64,000 nucleotides of DNA from positions 488,670 through 552,669 of the forward strand of contig CAMLJN010000001.1 in assembly GCA_946480445.1 (NCBI GenBank), written 5' to 3'. This document shows, one piece after another, positions 1 to 9,055 of this stretch (the first letter of the stretch is position 1; every line of letters begins with the position of its first letter). The translations under genes were made by a program, and so were the position numbers. This DNA is from an uncultured Buttiauxella sp. Lineage in GTDB: Bacteria > Pseudomonadota > Gammaproteobacteria > Enterobacterales > Enterobacteriaceae. The notes under the pieces were generated by a model. That model saw only the letters and a program-made list of their open reading frames with translations. It was not told where the DNA came from and did no database searches.

Positions 1-1252
1 CCGCATCCTCGCTATGCTGGCTCAGCCACTGTCCCAGCACCTGTGCAGACTGGACGACAAACCGCGGGGCCTGACGCTGAGCAGCAAAGTGCTGTCTTCC
101 TACCCTCACCCAGGAGTTATAAAGCCAGCTGCGCGTTGTCAGAAGGTTATGCTGCCAGATACTCTCTTCTGTCGCCCCGGCGACAACATCGCTGTCGCCC
201 TTTTCCACGGCCTGTAACGCCGCTTCATAGCTGGGATAAGAGTGAAGCTGAAAATGAAAACCCGTACGTAGCCGCAGCGCGGTAAGAAGGTCGGCAATGA
301 TGCCCCGCAGCCTGCCTGTGGGTGTAAACCAGGAGATGGGCATATTCTCCGCCACTACCGCGACGCGGATATCAGGATGATCCTCAATCCATTTCTTTTC
401 CAGGGAGGTATATCGCGGGTGCTGCTCGCTTAAAGAAAACGGAATGCCGGCGTTCCAGCGTCGGTGAATCTCAATGTTATTGTTTAGCGGGATCGTCTTT
501 AGCACTTTGTCGATCACCTCAATCCACACTTTCTTCTGCGGCATCGCAGCAAATGAAAAGCCCCTCGTTTTGAAAGGCTGCTTCAGGGGACGCAGATAGA
601 GATTGCCAAGGTTCGACTGGCTAATCAGATACTGCGAAGTGATGGCGTCGCAAATAAAGAGGTCAAGATGGCGGAAGGCAAGCGCCTCTAACGCGTGGCG
701 GTTCGAGGAATAAGCGATGGGCTTTGCGTTGGGGTAGCTGGCTTGCAAAGGATGGCGATCGTAGCCGGGGCAGACGGCTATCTTATCCACGCTGTGCGTT
801 GCGGGCATATCGACGTTGACCACTTCAACCGGCTTATTTTCGCTGTAAGGCTGGCTAAGCACCAGTCCCGCCTGCTGCTGGCTCTGGTCAGCCTGCGGCA
901 GAATATCCGCTCCGCCAGCCTGCAAAGCGCTCAGCGCCTCTTCGTAGCTGTCATAGCGCTTCACCTCGACCTTCAGGTTGAGGTTTTTCGCGATAAGACC
1001 AATAAAATCTGCGTTGATACCGCCGTAGTCATTCAGGCCGGTGGTGATGTCATAGGGCGGTGACAGGGGATGCCAGACGGCCAGCCGAAGCCGCTGATGT
1101 TCCCGCACCCAACGCCACTCGGCGGGGCTAAGGCCGGGATCGCCGAGCAGGATTTCATTGCGGGACAGCAGCTTCAGGTCATCATCAGCGGCCTGTGTCC
1201 GGCCGAAAAACAAAGCAGCCAGGCATCCCATCACCAGCAACATTTTTAGCAT
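1..1252 (-). CDS. BvgS/EvgS-type hybrid sensor kinase, N-terminal part (cut by window edge)
   Basis: The frame is open from 1252 to the window edge, about 417 codons, so only the N-terminal part is visible. It begins with a hydrophobic signal segment (MLKMLLVMGCLAALFF) and continues with two tandem periplasmic solute-binding (SBP_bac_3 type) modules, the second starting near residue 290 (ending HPDIRVAVVAENMPISWF...). That double Venus-flytrap layout is typical of BvgS/EvgS unorthodox sensor kinases; the membrane, HisKA, receiver and Hpt parts would lie outside the window. The start codon overlaps the end of the response regulator gene by 7 nt (ATGCTAA), with a G-rich Shine-Dalgarno (GGAGGGGGG) just before it, so the two are translationally coupled. 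An in-frame ATG three codons on is an alternative start. The kinase function is inferred from the neighbour and the domain layout; no catalytic part is visible. Confidence 0.75.
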   Translation of the reverse strand, partial: MLKMLLVMGCLAALFFGRTQAADDDLKLLSRNEILLGDPGLSPAEWRWVREHQRLRLAVWHPLSPPYDITTGLNDYGGINADFIGLIAKNLNLKVEVKRYDSYEEALSALQAGGADILPQADQSQQQAGLVLSQPYSENKPVEVVNVDMPATHSVDKIAVCPGYDRHPLQASYPNAKPIAYSSNRHALEALAFRHLDLFICDAITSQYLISQSNLGNLYLRPLKQPFKTRGFSFAAMPQKKVWIEVIDKVLKTIPLNNNIEIHRRWNAGIPFSLSEQHPRYTSLEKKWIEDHPDIRVAVVAENMPISWFTPTGRLRGIIADLLTALRLRTGFHFQLHSYPSYEAALQAVEKGDSDVVAGATEESIWQHNLLTTRSWLYNSWVRVGRQHFAAQRQAPRFVVQSAQVLGQWLSQHSEDA

Positions 1253-1821
1253 CCCCCCTCCGTATCGAGGAGGGCATAGAGTTCTTCAATACGATGCGCA
1301 CCGCATTTTTTTAGCATCCTGACTTTGTAAGTGCTGATGGTTTTATTGCTTAACTGAAGGCTGTCGGCGATTTGCTTAGGGGTTTTGCCCCGCTTCAGGT
1401 AATGCAGGACGGTAAGTTCCCGGTCAGAGAGCCGTGATAATAAGGTTGCCGGCGTTACAGAAGACCGCTCGCCTTCATAAATGCCCTCCATGACCTGCCG
1501 TGGAAAGCAGTGATACCCTTCCAGAATCAACCGGCACCCTGCCAGCAGCGCTCTGCGGGCATAAAGTGCCGCCGGTCGATTGGTATAGATAAGGATTTTC
1601 AGGGCAGGAAAATGCTGTCTGATACGCGGCAGGCTGTCCAGCCCGTCGCTGCCGTTAAGTTCAAGATCCAGCAGCAACAGGTCCGGGATATCGCGATGAA
1701 GATGCCCAAGCAGATGCTCGCCGTCTGAGGTATTGACCTGGAATCCCGCTTCTTTTTCGAGCGTGACCTTCACGGCGAAACAGATAGCCGGATGATCGTC
1801 GACCAGTAATATTGTAACCAT
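1246..1821 (-). CDS. BvgA/EvgA-type (NarL family) response regulator
   Basis: A 191-residue two-domain regulator: receiver domain at about residues 1-118 and a LuxR-type helix-turn-helix at about 125-185 (LSDRELTVLHYLKRGKTPKQ). The acidic pair Asp8/Asp9, the phospho-acceptor Asp52 (LLLLDLEL) and the switch Thr80 (IYT) are present. The conserved receiver lysine expected near residue 102 is a glycine (GCRLILEGY), which is unusual. The start at 1821 is chosen over one 17 codons upstream because AAGGGAA lies just ahead and the protein then begins MVTILLVDDHP, as the family does. It is encoded directly upstream of and overlapping the sensor gene. The target genes cannot be told from this window. 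Confidence 0.85.
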   Translation of the reverse strand: MVTILLVDDHPAICFAVKVTLEKEAGFQVNTSDGEHLLGHLHRDIPDLLLLDLELNGSDGLDSLPRIRQHFPALKILIYTNRPAALYARRALLAGCRLILEGYHCFPRQVMEGIYEGERSSVTPATLLSRLSDRELTVLHYLKRGKTPKQIADSLQLSNKTISTYKVRMLKKCGAHRIEELYALLDTEGGC

Positions 1822-1952
1822 ATATTCCCTTATTCCTTCCCTATCACCGCCTGTGATTTCGGTACTATACAACGTCCTTCGCGTAAAAATTGTGCAGGGA
1901 ATAAATTCAGGAATATTCTTGTTTTACGGAACAACACAGCGGGAAAACTGAA

Positions 1953-1980
1953 AGAGGTGCCCCTGAATAGGAGCACCTCT
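1953..1980 (-). terminator. Hairpin after cybC
   Basis: AGAGGTGC and GCACCTCT arms (8 bp) close a 12-nt loop with further pairing, 6 nt beyond the cybC stop; the minus-strand tail is only moderately T-rich (TTCAGTTTTCC). Confidence 0.6.
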
Positions 1981-1985
1981 GAGGA

Positions 1986-2372
1986 TTAGCGGTACTTTTT
2001 GTGGTAGGTATTACGGGTGGTTTTAAAGTCTTCAGCCGCAGCCTGCGCTTCTTTCACTTTACCTTCGTTGGCAAGCTTCAGCGCCCCGTCGATCTGCCCG
2101 ACAAGCAAATCCAGGCCATGACGATAGTCTTTCATTTCTGCGCTGTCGGCCGCTTTATTTTCCAGCTTCGGCGGCGTGCCATTTTGCGCGTCCAGTGCTG
2201 CGGTGCGCATGTTGTTTAACGAGGTTTTTAATTCGGCCACGTTATCGGTATTCAATACGGTTTTGTAATTCTCCGCGATAATATCCATATCATCGCCAAC
2301 ATCTTTCGCCATCGCGGCGGTGGTAAAGAGCACGGACGATACTGCCAACATTGCAATCAGTTGCTTACGCAT
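1986..2372 (-). CDS. cybC: Soluble cytochrome b562, periplasmic
   Basis: A 128-residue precursor of a four-helix-bundle haem b protein. Residues 1-22 form a signal peptide ending AMA, giving a mature protein of 106 residues, the usual length. The two axial haem ligands fall exactly where expected: Met7 (KDVGDDM) and His102 (TYHKKYR) of the mature chain. The stretches [13 protein letters not shown] and [26 protein letters not shown] are close to the E. coli protein. The family carries electrons in the periplasm, but its physiological partner is not established. It stands alone between its own hairpin and pmbA. Confidence 0.95.
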   Translation of the reverse strand: MRKQLIAMLAVSSVLFTTAAMAKDVGDDMDIIAENYKTVLNTDNVAELKTSLNNMRTAALDAQNGTPPKLENKAADSAEMKDYRHGLDLLVGQIDGALKLANEGKVKEAQAAAEDFKTTRNTYHKKYR

Positions 2373-2428
2373 TAGCTCACCTTATAAGAATATTGAAGTG
2401 GGCGCGGCAGAGCGCGCCCTTCATCGCT

Positions 2429-3781
2429 CTACTGACCGGCGATTTTCATCTCCGGTAACAGCACTGAACCACACTGAATGTTACTGCGCTTCTCAATATC
2501 ACTGCCTACTGTGACAATCTCCCGCCACATGTCTTTTAAGTTTCCGGCGATAGTGATTTCGCTCACCGGATACTGAATTTCGCCGTTTTCGACCCAGAAG
2601 CCGGATGCCCCGCGAGAATAATCCCCGGTGATGCCGCTTACGCCCTGCCCCATCAGCTCGGTCACCACCAGACCGGTGCCCATCTCTTTGAGCATACCGT
2701 TAAAGTCCAGACCGCGCCCCTGGATGCGCCAGTTGTGGATGCCGCCTGCATGACCGGTGCTTTTCAGGCCCAGCTTGCGTGCGGAGTAGTTGGTCAGCAG
2801 CCACTGCTGCAGGATGCCGTCTTTAATGATGTCGCGGTGCTCGGTGCGTACACCTTCGCTATCAAAGGGTGTGGAGGCCAGGCCTTTAAGCAGGTGCGGA
2901 TGCTCCTCGATGGTCAGCCACTCCGGTAACACCTGCTTGCCAAGATAATCCAGCAGGAAGGTCGATTTACGGTAGACCGCCCCGCCCGCAATCGCCCCCA
3001 CCAGGTGCCCAAACAGGCCTGTCGCCACTTCAGCGGCAAATATAACCGGGGCTTTCATGGTGGAGAGTTTACGCGGAGAAAGACGTGACAAGGTTCGGCG
3101 GGCGCACTCAGCACCAACCCACTCCGGGGTTTCCAGGTCTTCGATCGCTCGTCCAATAGTGTAGGCGTAATCACGTTCCATTTCGCCGTCAACTTCGGCG
3201 ATAACGCAGCTGGAAAGCGAGTGACGCGTTGAACAGTAGCTTTGCAGCATACCGTGGCTGTTGCCAAAGACTTTGATGCCGTAGTGGCTGTTAAAGCTGC
3301 CGCCTTCGGTGTTGGTGATACGCTTATCGACGTTTAAAGAGGCGTTTTCGGCGCGAGCGGCCAGTTCAATGGCGCGATCGGCATCCATTTCAACCGGGTG
3401 GTATAGATCTAAATCTGGCGCGTCAAAGGCCAGCAGCTCTTTTTCTGCCACGCCCGCATACGGGTCCGGGGAAGTGTAGCGGGCAATATCCAGCGCGGCC
3501 TGTACGGTACGTGCCACGGCGTCCGGGCTTAAATCAGTGGTGGAGGCGCTGCCTTTACGGTTTTGATGGTAAACGGTGATGCCCAAAGCACCATCGCTAT
3601 TAAATTCAACGTTTTCCACCTCACCATAGCGGGTGCTGACGCCGATGCCTGTGGTTTTGCTGACCGCAACTTCTGCGCCGTCGGAGCGGGCAGAGGCCAG
3701 CTCCAGCGCCTGCGAAACCGCCTGTTCCAGAATCTTACGTTGTTGTGCTACCTGCGTGTCTACTTTCATCGCGACTGCCAT
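2429..3781 (-). CDS. pmbA: Metalloprotease subunit PmbA (TldE)
   Basis: 450 residues, the length of E. coli PmbA/TldE. With TldD it forms a heterodimeric metalloprotease that matures microcin B17 and degrades the antitoxin CcdA; the zinc-binding HExxxH motif belongs to TldD and is absent here, as expected. Long stretches ([47 protein letters not shown]) match the family. The reading frame continues 18 codons upstream of the chosen start, but [16 protein letters not shown] corresponds to the known N-terminus. It is divergent from darP across about 100 bp. Confidence 0.95.
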   Translation of the reverse strand: MAVAMKVDTQVAQQRKILEQAVSQALELASARSDGAEVAVSKTTGIGVSTRYGEVENVEFNSDGALGITVYHQNRKGSASTTDLSPDAVARTVQAALDIARYTSPDPYAGVAEKELLAFDAPDLDLYHPVEMDADRAIELAARAENASLNVDKRITNTEGGSFNSHYGIKVFGNSHGMLQSYCSTRHSLSSCVIAEVDGEMERDYAYTIGRAIEDLETPEWVGAECARRTLSRLSPRKLSTMKAPVIFAAEVATGLFGHLVGAIAGGAVYRKSTFLLDYLGKQVLPEWLTIEEHPHLLKGLASTPFDSEGVRTEHRDIIKDGILQQWLLTNYSARKLGLKSTGHAGGIHNWRIQGRGLDFNGMLKEMGTGLVVTELMGQGVSGITGDYSRGASGFWVENGEIQYPVSEITIAGNLKDMWREIVTVGSDIEKRSNIQCGSVLLPEMKIAGQ

Positions 3782-3879
3782 AATGTAAGGTGAGTTAATT
3801 AAGTCTAACAGGATCAGAACAATTTCGCAGTGCACAGGCTTTACTGGTAGAATTAGCCACTTTTTTTAAGGAGCCTAAT

Positions 3880-4434
3880 ATGACTAAGCAGCCCGAAGAC
3901 TGGCTCGACGACGTACCCGATAATGAAAATGAAGACGAAGATGATGAGATTATCTGGGTCAGTAAAAGCGAAATTAAGCGCGACGCCGAAGAGCTAAAAC
4001 GCCTCGGTATGGAGCTGATGGAGTTGGGCAAAAACGCGCTCGACAAAATCCCGCTGGATGACGATTTACGTGCCGCCATTGAGCTGGCACAGAAGATCAA
4101 AAAAGAAGGCCGCCGCCGTCAGGTGCAGCTGATCGGTAAAATGATGCGTTCCCGCGACATGGACCCGATTCGTCAGGCGCTGGATAAGCTGAAGAACCGT
4201 CACAACCAGCAGGTTGCGTTGTTCCATAAGCTGGAAGCGCTGCGCGACCGTCTGGTTGAAGAAGGCGACGACGCAATGAGCGAAGTGCTGCGCCTTTACC
4301 CGGACGCAGACCGCCAGCAGCTGCGAGTCCTGATTCGCAACGCTCAAAAAGAGAAGGCCGCCAACAAGCCGCCAAAATCTTATCGCCAGATTTTCTCTTA
4401 TCTGCGCGAGCTGGCCGAAAACCAGGATCTGTAA
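3880..4434 (+). CDS. darP: Ribosome-associated protein DarP (YjgA)
   Basis: 184 residues of the UPF0307/DarP family, which associates with 50S precursors late in ribosome assembly. The N-terminus is strongly acidic ([17 protein letters not shown]), followed by a mostly helical charged body ([34 protein letters not shown]). A clear Shine-Dalgarno (AAGGAG) lies 6 nt before the ATG. It is followed at once by a strong intrinsic terminator and is transcribed away from pmbA, as in E. coli. Confidence 0.95.
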   Translation: MTKQPEDWLDDVPDNENEDEDDEIIWVSKSEIKRDAEELKRLGMELMELGKNALDKIPLDDDLRAAIELAQKIKKEGRRRQVQLIGKMMRSRDMDPIRQALDKLKNRHNQQVALFHKLEALRDRLVEEGDDAMSEVLRLYPDADRQQLRVLIRNAQKEKAANKPPKSYRQIFSYLRELAENQDL

Positions 4435-4440
4435 AATAAA

Positions 4441-4463
4441 AAAGGCCCGTCAGGGCCTTTTTT
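4441..4463 (+). terminator. Intrinsic terminator of darP
   Basis: AAAGGCCC and GGGCCTTT arms around a 4-nt loop, ending in a run of T, 7 nt after the darP stop. Confidence 0.9.
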
Positions 4464-4492
4464 AATGTCGAACCAGTACGTTAGCCGTGGCC

Positions 4493-5122
4493 TCAGCTCA
4501 CATTGCTACGGCGATAAAGCGCCACGCCCACCGCCAGAACAGCCAGCATCCCCGCACAGCTGCGGTTGATGCCGCGCATGACGCTTGCCGAGAAACGGCG
4601 CATCGCATGGCGGCCACCGTAGGCATAGATCGTCATCATTATGCAGTTAATCACCGCGCTGACCAGCGCCAGAATCAGGTACTGCATGGCAACCGGCTTT
4701 TCCAGATGAATAAACTGCGGCAGGAAAGCAGAATAAAACAGCAGGCCTTTCGGGTTGGATAAGCCCACCATCATGGAACGCAGAAAGGCCGTTTTTCCCG
4801 TCGCCACTGCCGCACCGGCCTTCACTTCCAGAGCTTTTGCCGGCGCGCGCCAGAGTACGCAGGCCAGATACAGCAGATACAGCGCCCCACCCCATTTCAC
4901 GAGCGAGAACAGATGCTCAGAAGCCTGGAGCAACGCTCCCAGGCCGCAGCCCACCGCGCCAATCAATAGCGAATCGGCCAGAATCGCGCCGATAAAGCCA
5001 TAGCCCGCAATACGCATCCCGTAGGTCGCGCCGTTATTGAGCGCCAGCAGCATTGAGGGGCCAGGCGTGACCATCACGGCACTCACGGCGATAAGGTAGA
5101 GAAACAGCGTGGTTAAATCCAT
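4493..5122 (-). CDS. LysE/RhtB-family amino acid exporter
   Basis: About 209 residues with six hydrophobic segments and the family signature near the N-terminus (AVMVTPGPSMLLALNNGATYG). The GLSNPKGLLFYSAFLPQF stretch at mid-protein is also typical. Such proteins export amino acids or homoserine-like compounds across the inner membrane; the substrate is unknown here. An ATG four codons upstream is possible, but GGAGC lies 8 nt before the chosen ATG. It is the last gene of an apparent APC permease, GNAT, exporter run, 59 nt after the GNAT gene. The run is absent between darP and mpl in E. coli, so it is accessory. Confidence 0.8.
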   Translation of the reverse strand: MDLTTLFLYLIAVSAVMVTPGPSMLLALNNGATYGMRIAGYGFIGAILADSLLIGAVGCGLGALLQASEHLFSLVKWGGALYLLYLACVLWRAPAKALEVKAGAAVATGKTAFLRSMMVGLSNPKGLLFYSAFLPQFIHLEKPVAMQYLILALVSAVINCIMMTIYAYGGRHAMRRFSASVMRGINRSCAGMLAVLAVGVALYRRSNVS

Positions 5123-5181
5123 TAACAGCTCCATGTAAAAACGACATTCTGCAACGCCGGGAGGCGTGCAGAAGGAAAAAT

Positions 5182-5718
5182 TCAGGCCTGAGAGACGCGC
5201 TCCATCACCACCTTGCACAGATCGGCGTTAAAACGCCGGTACTGCTCATCACTAATCTGCTGCGGGTAACTCAACACGATCAGCTCGTGGTCAGCCATCC
5301 CCACATGGTAACTCGGGTGAAAATGTCGGTAGCCGTTCTCATAAAAACCGAGGCTTTGATAAAAACGCAGGCGCTTATGCGCTATCTCGGTGGTCAACGG
5401 GTCGATTTCCAGAACGGTGAGCGGATGCATCTGTAAAAACTGGCTGAGCATCCGCTTGCCGTAGCCCTGCGCACGCAGCTTGCCGTTAACCGCCAGGTGT
5501 TCGATGTAGGTGTAACCTGCAAAGTCCCATGCGCCAATCATGCCGATAAACTGCTCACCGTCAAACCACGCCTGCAACACGTAGTTATCGTGCTTAAGCG
5601 CGCTGGCTTTCGCCTGCGGCTCACGTTTTTCATGCAGCGGAAACGCGCTCTCATAGAGCGCATCCACGTCCGTAAACCAGGGGGAATCCGTCCCCCGAAT
5701 TCGTTTAATCGTTAGCAT
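5182..5718 (-). CDS. GNAT-family N-acetyltransferase
   Basis: 178 residues. The GNAT core is visible: EHLAVNGKLRAQGYGKRML is the acetyl-CoA-binding motif A (R/QxxGxG/A form), followed by the motif B region with RLRFYQSLGFYENGY. The start at 5718 is chosen because it sits one base past the stop of the upstream APC permease gene (TGATATG), implying translational coupling; the frame is open 7 codons further upstream. The acceptor substrate is unknown. Linkage to an amino acid permease and a LysE-type exporter suggests a small amine or amino acid, but that is inference. Confidence 0.8.
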   Translation of the reverse strand: MLTIKRIRGTDSPWFTDVDALYESAFPLHEKREPQAKASALKHDNYVLQAWFDGEQFIGMIGAWDFAGYTYIEHLAVNGKLRAQGYGKRMLSQFLQMHPLTVLEIDPLTTEIAHKRLRFYQSLGFYENGYRHFHPSYHVGMADHELIVLSYPQQISDEQYRRFNADLCKVVMERVSQA

Positions 5719-5719
5719 A

Positions 5720-7063
5720 TCAATCAAGTAAATGTGCAATATCGTCGTGTGAAACGGACGGCGGCGCCTGGCGCAGCCCCTTCGTCAGCACGAGCAGATA
5801 ACTAAACCCGATGGCAAGCCAGACCAGGCCTACAATCATCGCGTCCCGTTCAAGGCTGGTCCACAGCCAGACCGACATCACAAAGCCGATAATCGGCAGC
5901 AGGCCATATTTGATCATCGCACTTACGCCACGGCGCTTTTCGTTAATCAGGAAGTGTTTTACCACGCTCAGGTTAACGAAGGTGAAAGCCCCTAACGCGC
6001 CGAAGCTTATCATCGACACAACCAGTCCCAGGTCCAGGAATAAGGCAGACAAAGAGAGGACGGCCACAAAGAGAATGGCGCGGTACGGCGTGTGGAATTT
6101 CTTGTGCAGATGGAAGAAGATTTTACGCGGCAGCACGCCTTCACGCCCCATCGCATAGAAGATACGGGAAACACCAGTTTGCGCGGTCATCGCCGAGGCA
6201 TAAACGCCGGTCAGGTAGGCCGCCATAAAGAAGTTATACATCCACTTCCCGCCCACTTTTTCCGACACCACAAGGCTTGCGGTATCCTGTACTGGGATCA
6301 GCGACTGCCAGTCCGGGTACACAATGTGCGCCGCATAGGAAACCGCCATAAAGATAGCACCGGCGACGATCACCGTAATCAGAATGGCGCGCGGCAAGGT
6401 GCGTTTCGCATCGTCTGCCTCTTCTGCCATGGTGGCAATAGCGTCAAACCCGAGGAACGCAAGGCACAGCACCGCAGCACCTGACAGCAGCCCGGCGAAG
6501 TCGCCTGCGCCCACCAGCAGCGGTTTCATTAAGGCCTCAGGGCTTAAATCGGCCTGGCTGAACGACAGCGCGATAAACAGCACAATAAAGACCATCTGCG
6601 CGGCAATCAGCGAAAAGTTCACCGAGGTCATCAGGCGTACGCCCAGAATATTCAGCAGGCTTACCGTCGCAATCGACCCGACCACAAACATAGGGGCCGG
6701 AATTGCGGGGAAGGCTTCGTGCAGGAAAATCCCCAACACTAAATAGTTAAGGATCGGCAGGAAGAGGTAATCAAGGATCTGCGCCCAGCCGACCAGGAAA
6801 CCCACTTTGCCCCCAAAACTGCGCTGCACGTAGGAGTACGCCGACCCCGCCAGCGGCAAGGCGCTGGTCATCCGGCAATAGCTCAGAGCAGTAAACAGAA
6901 TGGTGATTATCGTCAGCAGGTAGGCGACAGGCAGGTGGCCATGGCTCAGCACCGTCACCTGGCCGTAGGTGGTAAATACACCCAACGGAACCATGTAGGC
7001 GAGACCAAAAGCGACGAGCGCTGGCGTTTTGAGAACTCTTCGCAACTGAATATTTTGTGGCAT
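5720..7063 (-). CDS. APC-superfamily amino acid/amine permease
   Basis: 447 residues with about 12 hydrophobic segments. The N-terminal MVPLGVFTTYG, the LPLAGSAYSYVQRSFGG stretch after the second helix and the helix-6 region AFLGFDAIATMAEEADDAKRTLPRAI are typical of the APC family (PuuP/YeeF-like members). It should import an amino acid or polyamine by proton symport; the substrate cannot be told. It is the first gene of the permease, GNAT, exporter run. The amidohydrolase gene upstream lies on the same strand 196 nt away, so the two could act on related compounds, the hydrolase releasing an amine or amino acid. That link is inference. Confidence 0.85.
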   Translation of the reverse strand: MPQNIQLRRVLKTPALVAFGLAYMVPLGVFTTYGQVTVLSHGHLPVAYLLTIITILFTALSYCRMTSALPLAGSAYSYVQRSFGGKVGFLVGWAQILDYLFLPILNYLVLGIFLHEAFPAIPAPMFVVGSIATVSLLNILGVRLMTSVNFSLIAAQMVFIVLFIALSFSQADLSPEALMKPLLVGAGDFAGLLSGAAVLCLAFLGFDAIATMAEEADDAKRTLPRAILITVIVAGAIFMAVSYAAHIVYPDWQSLIPVQDTASLVVSEKVGGKWMYNFFMAAYLTGVYASAMTAQTGVSRIFYAMGREGVLPRKIFFHLHKKFHTPYRAILFVAVLSLSALFLDLGLVVSMISFGALGAFTFVNLSVVKHFLINEKRRGVSAMIKYGLLPIIGFVMSVWLWTSLERDAMIVGLVWLAIGFSYLLVLTKGLRQAPPSVSHDDIAHLLD

Positions 7064-7259
7064 TACCGTATCATCTCCTGGTGAAGCAAAGCACCGATTG
7101 GTCGTCCTGCCGGAAGCAGGGAAATTGTGAAAACGGCGGATTTTGGCACACGGGGTGCAACTTTGAAAGGCGGTTATTATTTCTGCGGGAAATTAGTCAA
7201 GGAAGGTTGTCACAAATCAGAAAAATATCCCTCACCCCACAGGAGCGAGGGAAGCGACA

Positions 7260-8987
7260 TCAAGCCTGATAAACGACTTTACCACCGACTAAAGTACGGA
7301 CAATCTTCGTCTGATAAACCGTCTCAACAGGTTGTGCGAACAGATTGTTTTCCAGCACGATAGCATCCGCCAGCTTGCCCGGCTCCAGCGAGCCGATGTA
7401 CTGCTCTTTGGCAATCATATAAGCCGCATCAATGGTCGCGGAACGCAGGGTTTCAATCAGCGTCAGATCGCGGTCAGTATCCAGGCGAGGGCCTGCCGGG
7501 TTGCCTTCGCTATCCCAGGCACGGCGCGTCATCCCAACCTGCAGGTTGTACCATTCGTCCAGACGATCGATTGGCCAGTCGCTGCCGTAAGCCAGACGCG
7601 CACCTGCGTCGAGGAAGCGGGCCGCCGGTTCCATGTGCTCAAAACGCGCTTCACCTAACATTTCTCGCTCTTCGTCAATCAGCACGCCCGGTAAACCGCC
7701 CCACTGATAGGAAAGCACGGCTGTCGCGCCGAGTTTTGCAAAGCGCTCATACTGATGCGCGGCAACCAGTTCGTTGTGTGCAAGCCCGGGACGCACGTCT
7801 TTGCCCGGATAAGCCGCTCGCATTTTCTCGACGGCGTTCAACACCATTTCAATCGCACCATCGGCCACGGTATGGGTATGCGGATGAATACCCACGCGGC
7901 CGCATTCCACCATCAGCGCATCCAGCACCGGGGCGGTAAAGTAGAGATCGCCGTAGCGCTCGCTCGGCTGCCAGTCTGGCGCATCGTGCGTGCCGCGATT
8001 CTCACGATAAGGTTCCAGCAAAGAGGCTGTCATCGTGGGTGGCTGCAGTACGCCGTCAACGAAGAACTTGACATGCGTCAGGCCAAAACCAGGCGCAGGC
8101 GTCCATTCGGCGTCGTTCCACTTACGGTTAAATTCAGCAATATCGTTGATGGCGCGGGCGGCATCTTCCGGGCCGTCGACGCTGTCCGGCGTAACTTCTT
8201 TCGCCCCCAGCATACGCAGCGTTAACTCACCCCGCTCACGCAAAACAGCAAAGGCTTCCAGCTGCTCAGCAAAGACGCGCGTGTCCATGACGGTTGTCAC
8301 GCCCTGCTGGTTAAGCACCTGCTGCACATGCGTCGCAATCTGTACGTTCTGCTCCGGCGTGCCGGAAGGAATGCTGTCGAAGGCGCGCATGGCTGGCGCA
8401 TCTTCAAGGATGCCGGTCAGGCGGCCCGTTTCGTCGCGGGCAATTTTGCCGTCGGCCGGTACCGGCGTGTTTTCGTCGATACCGAGCATTGCCAGCGCGC
8501 GGCTGTTGGCGGCAAGGGTGTGGCAATCGTTAGAGAACAAGGCCACAGGGCGTTTGGTATTCAGCGAATCCAGCGCTTCACGGCTCATATCAGCGCCAAC
8601 CGGCGTCATCGCCTGACGCTGCCACGCACGCACGGTCAGCCAGTCGTTTTCACCCTTGAACGGGTCGTTATCAATGTGCTTCTGGATAATCGCCAGCGTC
8701 TGTTCAACGGACAGCGCCGCGTAATTCAGGTTACAGCCGCGCAGCTGTTTACCGCCCCAGAAGGGGTGCATATGGCTGTCGATGATCCCCGGCAGCATGA
8801 CCTTACCTTGCAGGTCGACCAGTTCGGTCGCAGGCTGAGCGAGGCGCAGCACTTCTTCATCGCTCCCCACGGCCAGGATATAGCCTTCGCCAATGGCAAT
8901 CGCCTGGCAGAAAGTATCATGCTGGTCGGCGGTGTACACCGTACCGTTGTGGTAGATCACATCGACAGTTTGGGTGTTTGTCGTCAT
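7260..8987 (-). CDS. Amidohydrolase family 3 protein (YtcJ/NfdA-like)
   Basis: 575 residues. Metal-binding features of the amidohydrolase superfamily are visible: LPGIIDSHMHPFWGG near residue 70 (HxH on strand 1), a candidate carboxylated lysine in HVKFFVDGV, histidines in HPHTHTVADG and LAHNELV, and the late Asp in YGSDWPID. The C-terminus carries the usual composite beta-sandwich end (GSLEPGKLADAIVLENNLF). Relatives hydrolyse N-substituted formamides or other amide and urea bonds; the substrate is unknown. There is no signal peptide, so it is probably cytosolic. The start has GAGAG about 8 nt ahead. It sits between the APC permease gene and mpl and is not in this place in E. coli. Confidence 0.8.
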   Translation of the reverse strand: MTTNTQTVDVIYHNGTVYTADQHDTFCQAIAIGEGYILAVGSDEEVLRLAQPATELVDLQGKVMLPGIIDSHMHPFWGGKQLRGCNLNYAALSVEQTLAIIQKHIDNDPFKGENDWLTVRAWQRQAMTPVGADMSREALDSLNTKRPVALFSNDCHTLAANSRALAMLGIDENTPVPADGKIARDETGRLTGILEDAPAMRAFDSIPSGTPEQNVQIATHVQQVLNQQGVTTVMDTRVFAEQLEAFAVLRERGELTLRMLGAKEVTPDSVDGPEDAARAINDIAEFNRKWNDAEWTPAPGFGLTHVKFFVDGVLQPPTMTASLLEPYRENRGTHDAPDWQPSERYGDLYFTAPVLDALMVECGRVGIHPHTHTVADGAIEMVLNAVEKMRAAYPGKDVRPGLAHNELVAAHQYERFAKLGATAVLSYQWGGLPGVLIDEEREMLGEARFEHMEPAARFLDAGARLAYGSDWPIDRLDEWYNLQVGMTRRAWDSEGNPAGPRLDTDRDLTLIETLRSATIDAAYMIAKEQYIGSLEPGKLADAIVLENNLFAQPVETVYQTKIVRTLVGGKVVYQA

Positions 8988-9013
8988 TTTTTGGCTCTCA
9001 AACGCTTAAAAAA

Positions 9014-9038
9014 AATGCCAGCCGGTCAGGCTGGCATT
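9014..9038 (-). terminator. Intrinsic terminator of mpl
   Basis: AATGCCAGCC and GGCTGGCATT arms (10 bp, perfect) around GGTCA. On the minus strand it is followed by an eight-base T run, 17 nt past the mpl stop. Confidence 0.9.
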
Positions 9039-9055
9039 AGATAAGACAAGTGTAC

